Assembly: GCA_037178625.1 (NCBI GenBank)
Contig: CM074130.1
Span: 3,100,001-3,164,000 of the forward strand
Direction of reading: 5' to 3'
Origin: Skeletonema tropicum
Lineage: Eukaryota > Bacillariophyta > Thalassiosirophyceae > Thalassiosirales > Thalassiosiraceae
Length of the DNA: 64,000 nucleotides
Both the position numbers and the translations under genes were made by a program. Every line of letters starts with the position of its first letter. Position 1 is the first letter of the stretch. This document shows positions 40,835 through 51,506 of the stretch, in pieces. A model generated the notes under the pieces. It ran no database searches. It saw only the letters and a program-made list of their open reading frames with translations, and was not told the DNA's origin.

Positions 40835-41520
40835 ATGGGTGGAGAGGAAGCAGCAAAAACAACCAAGCGCAAGGAATCCACACCTCCTGATGGATATGTT
40901 TGTCGTCTATGCAGTGTGCCAGGACATTGGATACAGGTTTGTCCAACAAAGAAGACAGGCGACAAAAAACGCAAGCGAAAACCATCTGGCCATGTACCAG
41001 TGCCTGGGAAGGATCCCTTCGCCTGAAGATATTGCAGAGGCTCAAAAGATGCAAGAGATACCACCTCCAAAGTGCTTCTGTGGCATAACATCTCGTCTCA
41101 ACAAGGTTAAGAGATCGAAAGCAGGAGGAGATAACTCCAGAGCACTTGGGAAGTACTTCTTTTTTTGTAGCAAGAAGAGAGATGATGAGACTCAATGTCG
41201 GTTCGCAAGGCCAGCTGATTTAGAACTTAACAAGATGAAGGCTCGTGCTGGAAACAAAGCAGCGCAAAAGAAGGCAGAGCAAGAGCAAACAGCACAAACG
41301 AAGAAAGAGACGAAGCAGATCAAAAAGGCAAAAGTTGAGCAAGTCAGACAAGAAAAAACAAATTGAGGCAGCTGCTGAAGAGGATAATGACGATAGCAGC
41401 AGCAGCTCTAGTAGTAGTAGCAGCAGCAGCAGTAGTGAAGAGAGTGAAGGAGAAGCAAAGAAGGGACAAGATTCCAGTGATAGTGATAGCGACAGCTCAT
41501 CCTCTGATGATGAAGAGTAA
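40835..41520 (+). CDS. zinc-knuckle plus GRF-like zinc protein, needs two +1 shifts
   Basis: Frame A (ATG 40835) reads MGGEEAAKTTKRKES then the knuckle DGYVCRLCSVPGHWIQVC and stops at TGA 41024. Frame B gives PEDIAEAQKMQEIPPPKCFCG and a GRF-like zinc domain (KCFCGITSRLNKVK ... GKYFFFCSKKRDDETQCRF), then a Lys/Glu/Gln helix, and stops at TGA 41364. Frame C gives IEAAAEEDNDD, a run of about 14 Ser, and an acidic tail ending SSSSDDEE. Joining needs one surplus base at 41015-41024 (CCCTTCGCCTGA) and one at 41353-41366 (A6 run, then AATTGA). GRF-type zinc domains bind single-stranded nucleic acid. The domain order makes one gene the natural reading. Confidence 0.72.
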
Positions 41521-41571
41521 TAGATGCAAAATTATCGACCTTCAAATTAATAGGAAACCTACATTCACATT

Positions 41572-44500
41572 TTAAGCTACTGGTGCTGCCTCCTCAACAA
41601 CTGGGGCAGAAAATTTGTTTCCAGAACTCTCCTCCCATGAAGAGATTGCCTCTCCACATCTTTGACAAAGATCAGGTCCATACTCAGATCCATGCTTACC
41701 TACTTCTTTGTCGTAGAACCAGCAACGTCCACATTTGGTACCTTCAGCTTTCTTCACACCAATCATGCATCCACTGAGTTCGCCCTTGCCAGTGTATTGC
41801 GAGTCGCAGGCTGCAGTGATTTCATCTTCCGAATCAACAATATGAACCTGCGATATCATGAAAGCAGTACGGAGCTCATCAACACCATTTGTCTTGACAC
41901 TTGGAGCGATTAGGCTTTCATCACCATCTAATTCAGATAGGACAGCCTTGATCCTTGTCATCAGAAGTGTAAATGTATGCGGCAGCATCCAAAGATGCTC
42001 CAACTAACTTGTCTTGACGTGCAGATTCCAAAACTTGGTTCACATCTGTTCTCACGTTACGTACGAGGTCCCATTTTTCAGCGTCAACTTCAGGGTATGA
42101 TATGAGCTTCTCTGGAAGCCCGCCCTCAAATACTGATGAATTGTCATCTTCAGATTTGTAGGGAAGATTCTGCCAAATGTCTTCTGCCATGTGAGGTAAA
42201 ATTGGTGCTATTGACTTGGCAAATCCCTCGAGAAGGGCGTGGATGACAGTTTGACAACTCCTCCTTCTCGCATCATCGACAGCAGAAATGTAAAGTCGGT
42301 CCTTCGCCACGTCCAAATAAAAGTTTGATAAGTCCGCAGTTGAAAAGCGCAAGATTTCGTTGGTTGCGCGACCGAATTGATAATTCGAGAGGGCATCATC
42401 AACTTCGTTTAGTACCTGAGACATGGTTCCAAGCATCCATTTGTCCATAGAAGGTAAGTCGTCATAAGCAACAGCGTCTTTGCTGGGATCATAATCAGCC
42501 AAGTTTCCGATCAAGTAACGAGCAGTGTTACGTAGCTTGCGGTATGATTCAAAGGTTTGCTTGATGATATTTGCACCCACTCTAACATCTCCGGCGTAAT
42601 CAACAGATGCTACCCAAAGACGCAATACATCCGCACCGTATGCTGGCTCAAGCTTTTTATTGTTTCCTCCTTCGATGACCTGTAACGGATTGACAACATT
42701 TCCAAGACTCTTCGACATCTTGAAACCCTTCTCATCGAGAACGAACCCGTGCGTGAGAACTGCTTTGTATGGTGCCTTTCCCTTGTTTGCGGCAACAGAT
42801 GTCAACAAACTCGATTGGAACCACCCTCTGTGCTGATCACTTCCCTCAAGGTAGACATCCGCAGGGAAACTGAGACCCATTTCTTTCTCCGCGCGTTCTT
42901 GCACTACACCAGCCCAGGAGGAACCAGAATCAAACCACACATCCATCGTATCAGTTCCTTTTGTCCATTTATCAGCTTGATCCTTGTACATTTCGGGAAG
43001 GAGATCAACCTCGTCCATTTTCCACCATGCATCACATCCATGCTCTGCAATGATTGACTGAATGTGGTCAAGAGTGTGCTCGTCGAGAAGGGTTTTGGTG
43101 CCACCGGTTTCCTTGTCGTAGAAGACAGGAATAGGGACTCCCCATGATCGTTGACGAGAAATACACCAATCACCACGAGATTCAACGAATGATTTGATAC
43201 GATTTTTGCCAACATCTGGGATCCACTTCACTGTGTCTACTGCATTCAATGCATCGTCACGGAATCCTTCTACGGAAGCAAACCATTGCGCAGTGGCCCT
43301 GAAAATTGTGGGTTTCTTTGTCCTCCAATCATAAGGATACTTGTGACCATAATCTTCCGCTCGGATCAATGCTCCCGCTTGCTCCAAGGCCTCAATCACG
43401 GCAGTGTTTCCCTCTCCCAAAACACTCATTCCGACGAAATCATCTCCAACGACTGTGGATGATCCTGCTTCAGTTGTGAATTTTCCAACATCGTCAACTG
43501 GACTCAAAAGTTCTAATCCATATTTCAACCCAGTAATGTAATCCTCTTGTCCATGACCAGGGGCAGTGTGCACAAGTCCCGTACCAGATTCTGTGGTGAT
43601 GTAGTCACCTCCTGCAATAACCTCAGACTTACGATCATACAACGGGTGCTGATAGGTGGTTCCAACAAGAGATTCCCCATCAAACGAAGCAATTACATTG
43701 AGCTTCTCTCCTTCGGGAAGCTCAAACTTGGACTGAAAAATCAAAACGATCAAAGCATTAGCAAAATAAATCCTGTACATACAATCCTCGTGGTTTTGAG
43801 CAACAAACAACTTACCTCCAATGTTTCTACTAGCCCCTTTGCAACAAGTAGTTTGGATTTCCCGTCCAAAACAGAAGAGTGGGAATCAACGATGCAGTAT
43901 TCAAGCTCAGGATTGACTGCCACTGCCAAGTTAGCGGGAATTGTCCAGGGAGTGGTAGTCCAAATAGCCACCTTCAACTTTTCGTCACCTTCAGTGTACT
44001 GTTTGAGTTCTTCCGAAGGACTAACAACATCCAAAGCAACGTAAATAGATTTACTGACGTGTCCCTCGGGATATTCCAACTCTGCTTCAGCAAGTGCTGT
44101 CCTACTCGAAGGACTCCAATGCACGGGTTTCCTCCCACGGAAGATGTATCCCGCCTTATACATTTCACCAAAGACACGAATTTGGGCTGCTTCGTATTCA
44201 GGAAGCAAAGTCAAATAAGGATTTTCAAAAGTCACCAATCACTCCGTAGCGTTGGAAAGATGCGCTCTGTTTTTCAACTGTTTCTTTAGCAAATTCAGCA
44301 GCCTTCTCGCGAAGAGTAATCGGCGTAAGAGCCTGACGCTCCTTAGATTTCATCGTCTGCAAAACCTTCAACTCAATTGGAAGTCCATGACAATCCCATC
44401 CAGGAACGTAGTGAACTTGCTTTCCCTTAAGCATTTGATGGCGGTTGATAAAATCTTTCAATAATTTGTTAAGAGCATGCCCGATGTGCAAATCTCCATT

Positions 44501-44887
44501 AGCATACGGCGGACCATCGTGAAGAACGAAACGTTCAGCATCATTAGCAGCTGCAGCTTTGGAAAGCTTCGAGTAGAGGTTGCTAGACTTCCAGTACTCC
44601 TGAAGCTCGGGTTCACGCTTAATTGCATTTGCACGTTGTGAAAACTCAGTTTGAGGAAGGAGGATGGTATCAGCATAGATGTTCTTTGGCGGTTTCTTCC
44701 TTCCGCCTCCACCGCCTCCCTTGGCATACAATACTGACGTAGAAGTGCCAACTGATCGTGATGCTCCTTGCCGAGCGAATCTGCCGGTTGGCTGAAACGA
44801 TAGGACTGCCTTCCTCTCGAGTGCTGCTAGTGTGAGAAGAAGAGACATGATGAATGTCTTTTTCATATGTGGTGCAATTATCGCCAT
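41572..44887 (-). CDS. ileS: organellar isoleucyl-tRNA synthetase (bacterial type), needs two +1 shifts
   Basis: The N-terminus ([20 protein letters not shown]; alternative ATG 44866) is a signal peptide followed by [15 protein letters not shown], a plastid-type presequence. Catalytic motifs: [17 protein letters not shown] (HIGH) and [10 protein letters not shown] (KMSKS). The editing domain ([24 protein letters not shown]) and a C-terminal CGRC...CQRC zinc finger are present. An 83-nt intron lies at 43733-43815 (GAG|GTAAGT ... TTTCAG|TCC). Two places need a surplus base removed: 44227-44230 (GGTGACTTTTGAAAAT, giving [10 protein letters not shown]) and 41953-41954 (AAGGATC, giving [11 protein letters not shown]). 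Plastid and possibly mitochondrial translation depend on it. All key residues are otherwise intact. Confidence 0.9.
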
Positions 44888-45403
44888 TGTAGATGTTTTC
44901 ACTGACCAGACACAGCTACTACCACTCCTCTGCTGCAAACTTGTAGAGAGTTAGTTGCGTACTCTCCAATAGGTTAGTAGAAGTAGAGTGGAATTTGCAA
45001 ACAACGATGACGGATGTTGCTCCGTTGATGTGATGGGCGTGATGATGAGCGAAACGCCTCTCGTCTCACTCTTCAGAGTTGTGACTCATCAGGAGAAAAC
45101 GCAAATCCCAACCCGGGAAAATAAATTTTGGCTAGCCTGAGATCTAGGGGGGGAGTCAAATATGTCAGCTAGTAATAAACATGTAATTCATGAGGGGGCA
45201 TGGAAGTTTCTGGCTAGGCTGGGATTTGTTGTGAGGGATAAGGCTTCGTGGGGGGATCATTCGGGAGTCGATTTGCATGAGTCGAGTCGAACAAGCAAGC
45301 TAGAGAATCTATACTAATAAGCTGCAATGCGACTGATGAAGAAAGAAAGCAGCTTGCCCATTCACTCTGTGCTACTTATTTACATCCTACTACTACTTAG
45401 ATT
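44888..45403. other. 516-bp intergenic region
   Basis: It lies between the 5' end of IleRS and the 3' end of the UQCC1-like gene, both on the minus strand, so it includes the IleRS promoter. There is a G7 run at 45147-45153. No gene or repeat was recognised. Confidence 0.5.
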
Positions 45404-46655
45404 CTAAAGAGTTGGTTTTTTCCATGATGTAATGTTGGTATCTGTATTCCAATAATAGGGTGAACCAGCATCAGTCAAGGTCTTCACCCAAGGCTCTGGC
45501 AGGGTTTCCAATCCTTCTACTTCAGTCACAGGATCGTCCAGTTCTTTTCCGTCATTGTCTTTCATGTCAGTAAACACAGGCATATCACCCCAAGGAATTC
45601 TGCCCTCCCAGAAATAATCATCAGGCACTCCATGCATAAGGTTGACATATTGATACTCCACATATGCTGCCAATCGCTTCAACTGATCATTGTATGCCTC
45701 CTCATCTCTATTCAATACGTGAATCCAAATTGCTCCAGCAAGCTCTTCAAATCTCTTCCCATCCTCATTTGCAAATTCTTGAAATGCATGATCGTAATGA
45801 GTTAAATGTAAGAAAGTCAATTGCTGAACGTCCTTTAGGTGTTTGTTCACTGTTAGTTCATTCACACCCTCAGCACGGATACGTGCACGAGTATCGTTCC
45901 AAAGGATATCAAACAGTTCCTCCTATATTTGGTGATTGGTAACGGGTGAGGTGAGATTGATGCCGAGTAAGAAAGTATCAGCAATCAATACAACTTTGGA
46001 CATACCTGAACCAAGAGTGCTAGATGTGGATCGACTGTATCAATTAGCAACCTTTTGTGCAGAAACCAAACGTGCATTGTGATCATTGCATGACGTGGTC
46101 GAAATTCAAAAGGAATTCTTGCTTCAGTGTACCACTTCCTGTTGAAATGAATTGTATTCAATACAGGTACAATGTAAGAATGAGTGAGATGAATGTTGCT
46201 TCGTTTCATAGTACAGATTCAAGCACCTACAAAACTCACGGGTCGTTTGCTCGATATTGTGCACTTCGAAATAGGCGTTCTCCAAGAATAATACGCTTTT
46301 GCTGGCCTTGGAATGAGTATCTATCCCATATCTTTGCGAAAATGCCTTTGTCTCCTCCTTTATTGTTTGCGGTTATTGTTTGGTCCTTTGATATAGAATC
46401 GGTCTGGTTATCACCAAGCTTTCTTGTTGAAGAAGAATAACACCGCGTGTGATTGATGACATTGTAACGACGCATGAGCAATGAGCTTGGTTGGGTTAGA
46501 TGTGCATTTAGCTTGGCTATCTGACTGTTATTGGGAACGATGACTCTAGATGAGATGCTTCGTAAATGAGTAGCATTTTTGTTGCCGCTAAGGCGGCAAA
46601 GAGATCCCAAACTTCTCCGACCAAAGATGACGGCTGCATCGTGGAGTGCTGCCAT
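45404..46655 (-). CDS. UQCC1: UQCC1/CBP3-like complex III assembly chaperone with C-terminal WW domain
   Basis: Exons 46655-46240, 46138-46006 and 45922-45404 (introns 101 and 83 nt, GT-AG) give 355 residues. The start MAALHDAAVIFGRRSLGSLC is a mitochondrial-type presequence. The ubiquinol-cytochrome c chaperone domain spans about 140-290: ARIPFEFRPRHAMITMHVW, LLIDTVDPHLALLVQEELF, GAIWIHVLNRDEE. Relatives bind newly made cytochrome b at the mitochondrial ribosome. The last ~32 residues (LPEPWVKTLTDAGSPYYWNT, then ITSWKKP) form a WW domain, with both Trp and the Tyr pair in place. A WW tail is not a usual part of this family. Both introns are required to join the domain. Confidence 0.9.
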
Positions 46656-47130
46656 GACGCCAGTGTTTTCAGCTATTCATCTAAAGCTGCAGGGCAACCA
46701 ATGCTATTGCTACTGCTACTGCTATCAACTAAACGTTTTTCTGAGATTTTGTTTTGGAGAGGAAAAATCTGCGGTGGCGGTGTCGAGGAAAAGAGAAGGA
46801 CAGGTGGCTTCGTTCGTCCATCATAATAGCGGGGTTGTAGTTTATCTATGCTGTCATTAAAACCCCATCACTCTGGTAGATTCCACGCGGCACTTTCACT
46901 GTGACGCTTGCTTGCTTCTCTTGCTTGGATTTTTGGTTTTTGCGTTGTTGGTTGTTGGAGGTTGTTGGTTGCTCTGGCTGGATGTGGAGCTCTTTACATC
47001 GATCCAGTGGTACTCTCTCGCTGTTGTTGTGCTTAAAGTCGGTTCTTCAATTGATCCACAATCTTTCTCAAAGGGATTGAGGTCATTCTTTCATCATACG
47101 CTTCAGTTTTGTAGTAGTATTTGCTCAAAA
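46656..47130. other. 475-bp divergent intergenic region
   Basis: The frame of the downstream plastid protein stays open back to 46912 with Leu/Val-rich codons, but the true start is probably 47131. A TGCTATTGCTACTGCTACTG-type triplet stretch lies at 46700-46725. It presumably contains the promoters of the UQCC1-like gene (minus) and the next gene (plus). Confidence 0.45.
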
Positions 47131-48204
47131 ATGAGTCAATCATCAACGAGAGCTTCAAGCTCAAGAACTACCACTTGCATGCGTTGCATTTACTTGGGTG
47201 TGGTATTGATGGCATGTTCGGTGGCTGGCTTTTCAATTGATAAATCTTCAAAAAGAGCACATATTATACAAACAACTTCTTCCCTGCATATGGTCAACAA
47301 TCAGAATGATCATCACAGAATAGAGTTGCAGCAAAACAATGATGATACACGAAGAGTCGGTCGTAAACGCGCTTTGGTCAAGAAATATGGCAAAGCTATT
47401 GCTCTTTCCACCACACTGCTATACGGACCTATGCTCTCTGTGCCTTTTGTACGTCGCACAACAGGATCCACAGCGCATGCAGCGTCTTCAGTGGCAGCAG
47501 ACGGAAGTGCATACAACTTCCAAGATTTCAAAGATGTCAAGAAGAAGTTAAGTCTGGCGCCTGGTGCAAATGTTGAAGAGTATGAAGAAATTTTGGCAAA
47601 GGTTGAAGTAGAGGGAGAGGAGGCCTTGGAAAACTATAAGCCAGGAGACACTGCTGCATTGACCATTGGCGATAGTGGTGAAGATGATGACAGTGCTGCC
47701 TCGCAAGAACAGACCAAGACGAAAGGACGTCGAGCTGCAAGGAAAGAAAAGAAAAAGTCCCAAGTTAGTGAATGGGAATCAGACGAATTTGGATTTGGTG
47801 AAGATGACGAAGATGATTTTGATAGCGGTGTAGTATCACTGGGAGGTGGTGCATCGAGTAACAAACTAGGTCCATCCAAAGGAAGTGGAGGAGGAGGAGG
47901 TGATGTCGTTCTGACAGACAAAATGGCATACAACAACCACAAGGCACCAATCTCCAAAAAGGATCACACACAGATAATCAAAAAGGGGGCATTTTATTCT
48001 ATCTTTCCAGTGTTCGTCATAACAATGATTCGTGGGCAGATCAAGGCATACAAGGAGAGGAAATGGGTCAAGAAGGGTTTAGCTATCAAAGAGGAAGAAT
48101 ACAAGCAATACTTGGAAGAAAAGAAGAAGAAAAAGGAAGGAAAAGGAGATGATGATGACGATGATGATGATGACGACGACGATGATGATGATGACGATGA
48201 GTAA
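47131..48204 (+). CDS. plastid-targeted membrane protein with poly-Asp tail
   Basis: I start at ATG 47131 (MSQSSTRASSSRTTTCMRCI), which gives a signal peptide (CIYLGVVLMACSVAG) directly followed by FSIDKSSKRAH, a plastid-type junction. The longer open frame to 46912 would bury this signal. The 357-residue protein has a second Ala-rich segment ending AHAASS (about 120), which could be a lumen-targeting signal. It also has an acidic middle with basic KGRRAARKEKKK, a single membrane span (about 293-308, AFYSIFPVFVITMI), a basic stretch, and 17-18 Asp residues just before the stop. Family unknown. Confidence 0.75.
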   Translation: MSQSSTRASSSRTTTCMRCIYLGVVLMACSVAGFSIDKSSKRAHIIQTTSSLHMVNNQNDHHRIELQQNNDDTRRVGRKRALVKKYGKAIALSTTLLYGPMLSVPFVRRTTGSTAHAASSVAADGSAYNFQDFKDVKKKLSLAPGANVEEYEEILAKVEVEGEEALENYKPGDTAALTIGDSGEDDDSAASQEQTKTKGRRAARKEKKKSQVSEWESDEFGFGEDDEDDFDSGVVSLGGGASSNKLGPSKGSGGGGGDVVLTDKMAYNNHKAPISKKDHTQIIKKGAFYSIFPVFVITMIRGQIKAYKERKWVKKGLAIKEEEYKQYLEEKKKKKEGKGDDDDDDDDDDDDDDDDDE

Positions 48205-48263
48205 GCTCGATCTGAGACAACTTATAAACATAGAATTTGCAGCCTACGGCATCAACCACAAAA

Positions 48264-49358
48264 TCAATGCTTTTCCAGTTTCGTAATGACAAAGACACGT
48301 AGCGTTTGGTCCATAGAACTCAGGCAGCACAAACCTTGCCTGTCAGGGCTCCAGTCGAAGCTGGTCACTGGCTGGGTAGATATCACTCGACTGTTCAGCA
48401 ATTCCGCTGAACCTGCAATCCCGATCGCTGCTCCATCTTGCATATGCTTGCCTACTCTGTTTTTAGGGTAGTGATACTTGTAAATATTCAAGCCTCCATT
48501 TCCTCCTGCGGTGAGAAAGATATCGCGATTTTGGGGTAGGACCTTGGAAATCCAAACAGTGCTGCGATGAGCTCGCTCGGACGTGAACGCAAATCCGTCT
48601 TCGGGGTGCAGCGTTCTCATATCATAACACCTAAACCGACTCTCCAACGTCGTTACAATCACTTTGTTCTTTGGAATGTCCTGACGATCGAATTGGACAG
48701 ATGTTACACCATTGTCTACGTTTGTCTCCCATACGATCTTGCTTGTTCTCAAATCAAACAGCTTGACGTCTCCATTATCAAATCCAGCCAAAATGGATCG
48801 TTCTTCGTTATTGTAGCTATCGCCAAATGCAACAGTCCAGCAATCTCGTGCGGTGGATGATTTATCCGGGTTGAGAGTTACAACAGGCTTGGTCGTACGC
48901 TGATCCCACACCTTGACGCACCCATCTTTCCCTCCAGTTACCAATTCAGGCGCACCGTAGCTACAATTCGTTCCACCTACGCCATCCAACGCATTGATTA
49001 TTCCATCGTGAGCCTTGACACTGAACAGCTCCTTCTTATTTCGATCACTGGTGGCAACATTCATATCGCAAATTGATAGCGATCCATCGTAGCAACCCAT
49101 TGCGAGATGTCCGTCGCCCAACCTACTCGCTCCGAATGAAGCGCATTTGATTCCGCTCGGTCCGAAAGAAAGATCTTGAAACAAGTTCTTCGTTCCATCT
49201 CGTGCAAGCTCATGAATTGAGAGCACTCCCTTTCCGCCCGGACTTACGCCTACGACAGTAAGCTTGGCAGTTCCGGGTACCCATTTTGTATCGTGGGGTG
49301 TGAATGACAATGACTGATTCACATACTCAATCATTTGCGGGGCGGATGAAGTATTCAT
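48264..49358 (-). CDS. DNAAF10: WDR92/DNAAF10 WD40 protein
   Basis: The 364-residue single-exon ORF starts MNTSSAPQMIEYVNQSLSF. It aligns by eye with WDR92 (monad) through its whole length: DTKWVPGTAKLTVVG, GIINALDGVGG, APELVTGGKDGCVKVWDQR, RDCWTVAFGDSYNNEERS, GFDNGDVKLFDLRTSKIVWE, FRCYDMRTLHPEDGFAF, FLTAGGNGGLNIYKYHYP, STQPVTSFDWSPDRQGLCCL and the end FVITKLEKH. WDR92 is an R2TP/prefoldin-like partner needed for axonemal dynein assembly, so this gene and DNAAF4 at the left edge act in one pathway. It converges with the plastid gene, 59 bp apart. Confidence 0.95.
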   Translation of the reverse strand: MNTSSAPQMIEYVNQSLSFTPHDTKWVPGTAKLTVVGVSPGGKGVLSIHELARDGTKNLFQDLSFGPSGIKCASFGASRLGDGHLAMGCYDGSLSICDMNVATSDRNKKELFSVKAHDGIINALDGVGGTNCSYGAPELVTGGKDGCVKVWDQRTTKPVVTLNPDKSSTARDCWTVAFGDSYNNEERSILAGFDNGDVKLFDLRTSKIVWETNVDNGVTSVQFDRQDIPKNKVIVTTLESRFRCYDMRTLHPEDGFAFTSERAHRSTVWISKVLPQNRDIFLTAGGNGGLNIYKYHYPKNRVGKHMQDGAAIGIAGSAELLNSRVISTQPVTSFDWSPDRQGLCCLSSMDQTLRVFVITKLEKH

Positions 49359-49603
49359 GGTAATTCAATGGTGGAGAAGACGAATAGGCAAGAGGCAAGG
49401 ATAAACAATGCACTCAGCAATGCTGATCAATCCTTCGATGAAGCTCGGATGAGACTACGAACTATCTACTGCGAACGCTCAATCCCAACAAGAGAACCGG
49501 GGAAAACCGCAGATTTCAAAAATAAAATTCCACGTTGCGGTTGATGTCAAAAGCATCGACGATAAATCGAGCATTCTTCCCACTATCGGTCCCAAAAACA
49601 ACC

Positions 49604-50458
49604 ATGGTGTCCTCCAAATCCTCTCTTCTGTTGGCTGCGTGCCTCCTTGCCTCTTCTCAATCATGCAGTGGTGCTCGTCTTCCCTTCCTCGGGGCAGCAG
49701 CACCTCTTCATCACAGCAAACCTTCCTCGGCGCTAAACACCGCCCTACACGTCCGCGGTGGCATGCAACTCTTCGTTAAGACTCTCACAGGTAAAACTGT
49801 CTCCATTGAAGTTGAGGAGGGAGAATCTATCGAAGATGTGAAGGCTAAAATTGCCGAAAAGGAGGGAATTCCTGCGGAGCAACAACGGATCATCTTTGGT
49901 GGGCAGCAGCTGCAAGATGGCAAGACAATCGATGATTACAATATTGGAGATGATGCCACACTTCATTTGGTGTTGAGATTGCGTGGTGGTGGTGCTCTCA
50001 AGAGTGTCGTGGATAAGGCACTTGGACGTGGCGTGTTTCAGGTTGATGAATCGTTTGTGCAGTCAAATTTGAAGGGTATGTCAGAAGAAGAACGTGAGCT
50101 TATGAATCTGTTCATCAATCAAAGCCTTGGACTTACTGAAGATGAAGCGGAGGTACAACCAACTGTGACTGATGGACGTGCTCCTGTATTAGCTGCCTAC
50201 TATCGCATCAGCAATCTGCCCCGCCGTACATGCGATACGTCGCCATTGGAAGAGGTGGAATTCTCCTCTCGTTCGGCGATGCCTCGTGATAGAGCATTCG
50301 ATTTGCCTGGAGGCAAGGGAGCAAGATTGGTTGAGGTTGAGCACAAAAGCGGATTCGGATTATTAGGGAAGGAGGAGACAAAACTTACAGGTGTTTACAA
50401 GAGGGGTGATAATCGTGGTGCTCTTTTGAGGGGGCTCAAGAGAATGAGGTTAGCTTAA
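49604..50458 (+). CDS. targeted ubiquitin-like protein with C-terminal extension (possible plastid/SELMA type)
   Basis: I start at ATG 49604 ([20 protein letters not shown]), a signal peptide; the open frame continues upstream with another Met at 49535. After a short presequence ending ALHVRGG comes a complete ubiquitin fold ([20 protein letters not shown] ... [10 protein letters not shown]). K6, K11, K27, K29 and K33 are kept; position 48 is Gln and position 63 is Asp. A further ~132 residues follow the RGG ([16 protein letters not shown]...; ending RGLKRMRLA). A signal-peptide-bearing ubiquitin-like protein fits the symbiont-derived ERAD-like import machinery of secondary plastids, but this is inferred from family knowledge. 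If cleaved after RGG, both leader and tail would be released. Confidence 0.88.
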   Translation: MVSSKSSLLLAACLLASSQSCSGARLPFLGAAAPLHHSKPSSALNTALHVRGGMQLFVKTLTGKTVSIEVEEGESIEDVKAKIAEKEGIPAEQQRIIFGGQQLQDGKTIDDYNIGDDATLHLVLRLRGGGALKSVVDKALGRGVFQVDESFVQSNLKGMSEEERELMNLFINQSLGLTEDEAEVQPTVTDGRAPVLAAYYRISNLPRRTCDTSPLEEVEFSSRSAMPRDRAFDLPGGKGARLVEVEHKSGFGLLGKEETKLTGVYKRGDNRGALLRGLKRMRLA

Positions 50459-50553
50459 ATGACAGTTGCTACAGATATCTAAATGCAATGCTTGAACTAC
50501 TCGATACATGGCATGTGGCAAAATTGACCGTTAATGGTCTCTTGTCTGCTGGT

Positions 50554-51108
50554 CTATATTGCGTAAATTAGTATTAATGTAGGAGCAAGCATAATCCCAA
50601 ATGAAGAGAGTGTTCTGCCTGCATGTGAAGTTGTGTCTATGTTTTGAGAAATGCTCGGCTTTGATGTTTGCGGGCTAGTCAGAATGCTCTGATCCAGCTC
50701 TATTTCTTTTATTGGTCTTTGACTAGGATATCTTGTAGGATTAATCTCTTTTTGGTCTGAGTTTTCATCCACACACCATGCGTCAAATAAAGATAAGTCG
50801 AAGGTGTTTGTACCTAATTCAATAGCATTAAAATTATCCGGCTCCATGCATTGTTGTGTGAATAAGCAAAACTTCGCGTTACAAGAGGCAGTTGTTTTCG
50901 ACGCGATATCTTTGATGAAGGTTCAAACAACAAGTGTTTGTTCTTTTCCGCTGTGACTTTCTTCGCACTCGCAGCCTACAAACTCTATCTCAGTTGGATG
51001 GTTTTGATATGCAGGTAAAACTGGAGCGCAGAATCCCTCTAAATCATCATGCCCAGAGGCAGAGTAAACACAGGTGGTTGTCACAAGGAATTTAGTTACG
51101 CCTTTCAT
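50554..51108 (-). pseudogene. Cys-rich, possibly GPI-anchored surface protein interrupted by an in-frame TGA
   Basis: From ATG 51108 the frame reads MKGVTKFLVTTTCVYSASG (weak signal peptide) and a Cys-bearing segment (GFCAPVLPAYQNHP; FVGCECEES). It meets TGA at 50923-50925, then continues open in the same frame for 122 codons: SCNAKFCLFTQQCMEP, AWCVDENSD, and a hydrophobic end (LSSFGIMLAPTLILIYAI) like a GPI-attachment signal. The second part keeps the Cys-rich style of the first, so they were probably one protein. Options: a nonsense mutation or allele, readthrough, selenocysteine, or an error. I see no SECIS-like ATGA/GTGA core in the 95 bp downstream. Family not recognised. Confidence 0.5.
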
Positions 51109-51506
51109 GTCTCTCTACTTCTCTATCTAGAGAGAGGTTCATGATTAATTCTTTCATCAAATAATCGCAGCGTTCGTTCAGCAACTACCATAAGTAACAC
51201 AGCAACAGCCCAGCCAAGCAAGCTAAAGAGCCATTTTTGTGACGAACGCGATCGACAGGCACGACAGTGTGACACTCCGAGCGGTGACAGGACCTTCTAC
51301 CGGTGACGCATGTTCGACCACTGTTCGCATCTTTCATCTCCTCAACAAGAACATGGATCATGCACCAGGCGCAGCATGTGCACATGAACACATTCAATCA
51401 TGTCACAACATTATTTGTTTTATTATTTGAAGTACTTAGGAGTAAATCATACCATAGAATTTATCGGGAAATGGTGGATACTGCGTAGAGGTGTCAAAGT
51501 TGCACA
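51109..51506. other. 398-bp divergent intergenic region
   Basis: Lies between the TGA-broken Cys-rich ORF (minus) and the GH81 gene (plus). Short open frames on both strands show no family pattern. It presumably holds promoters only. Confidence 0.45.

Noticed and set aside
46912..47130. Upstream start at 46912 for the poly-Asp plastid protein
   Set aside because: It would bury the signal peptide that begins at 47131; the open frame upstream is probably chance.
50459..50553. SECIS element for the TGA-interrupted ORF
   Set aside because: No ATGA or GTGA core with a suitable stem was seen on the minus strand in this short region; a wider search would be needed.
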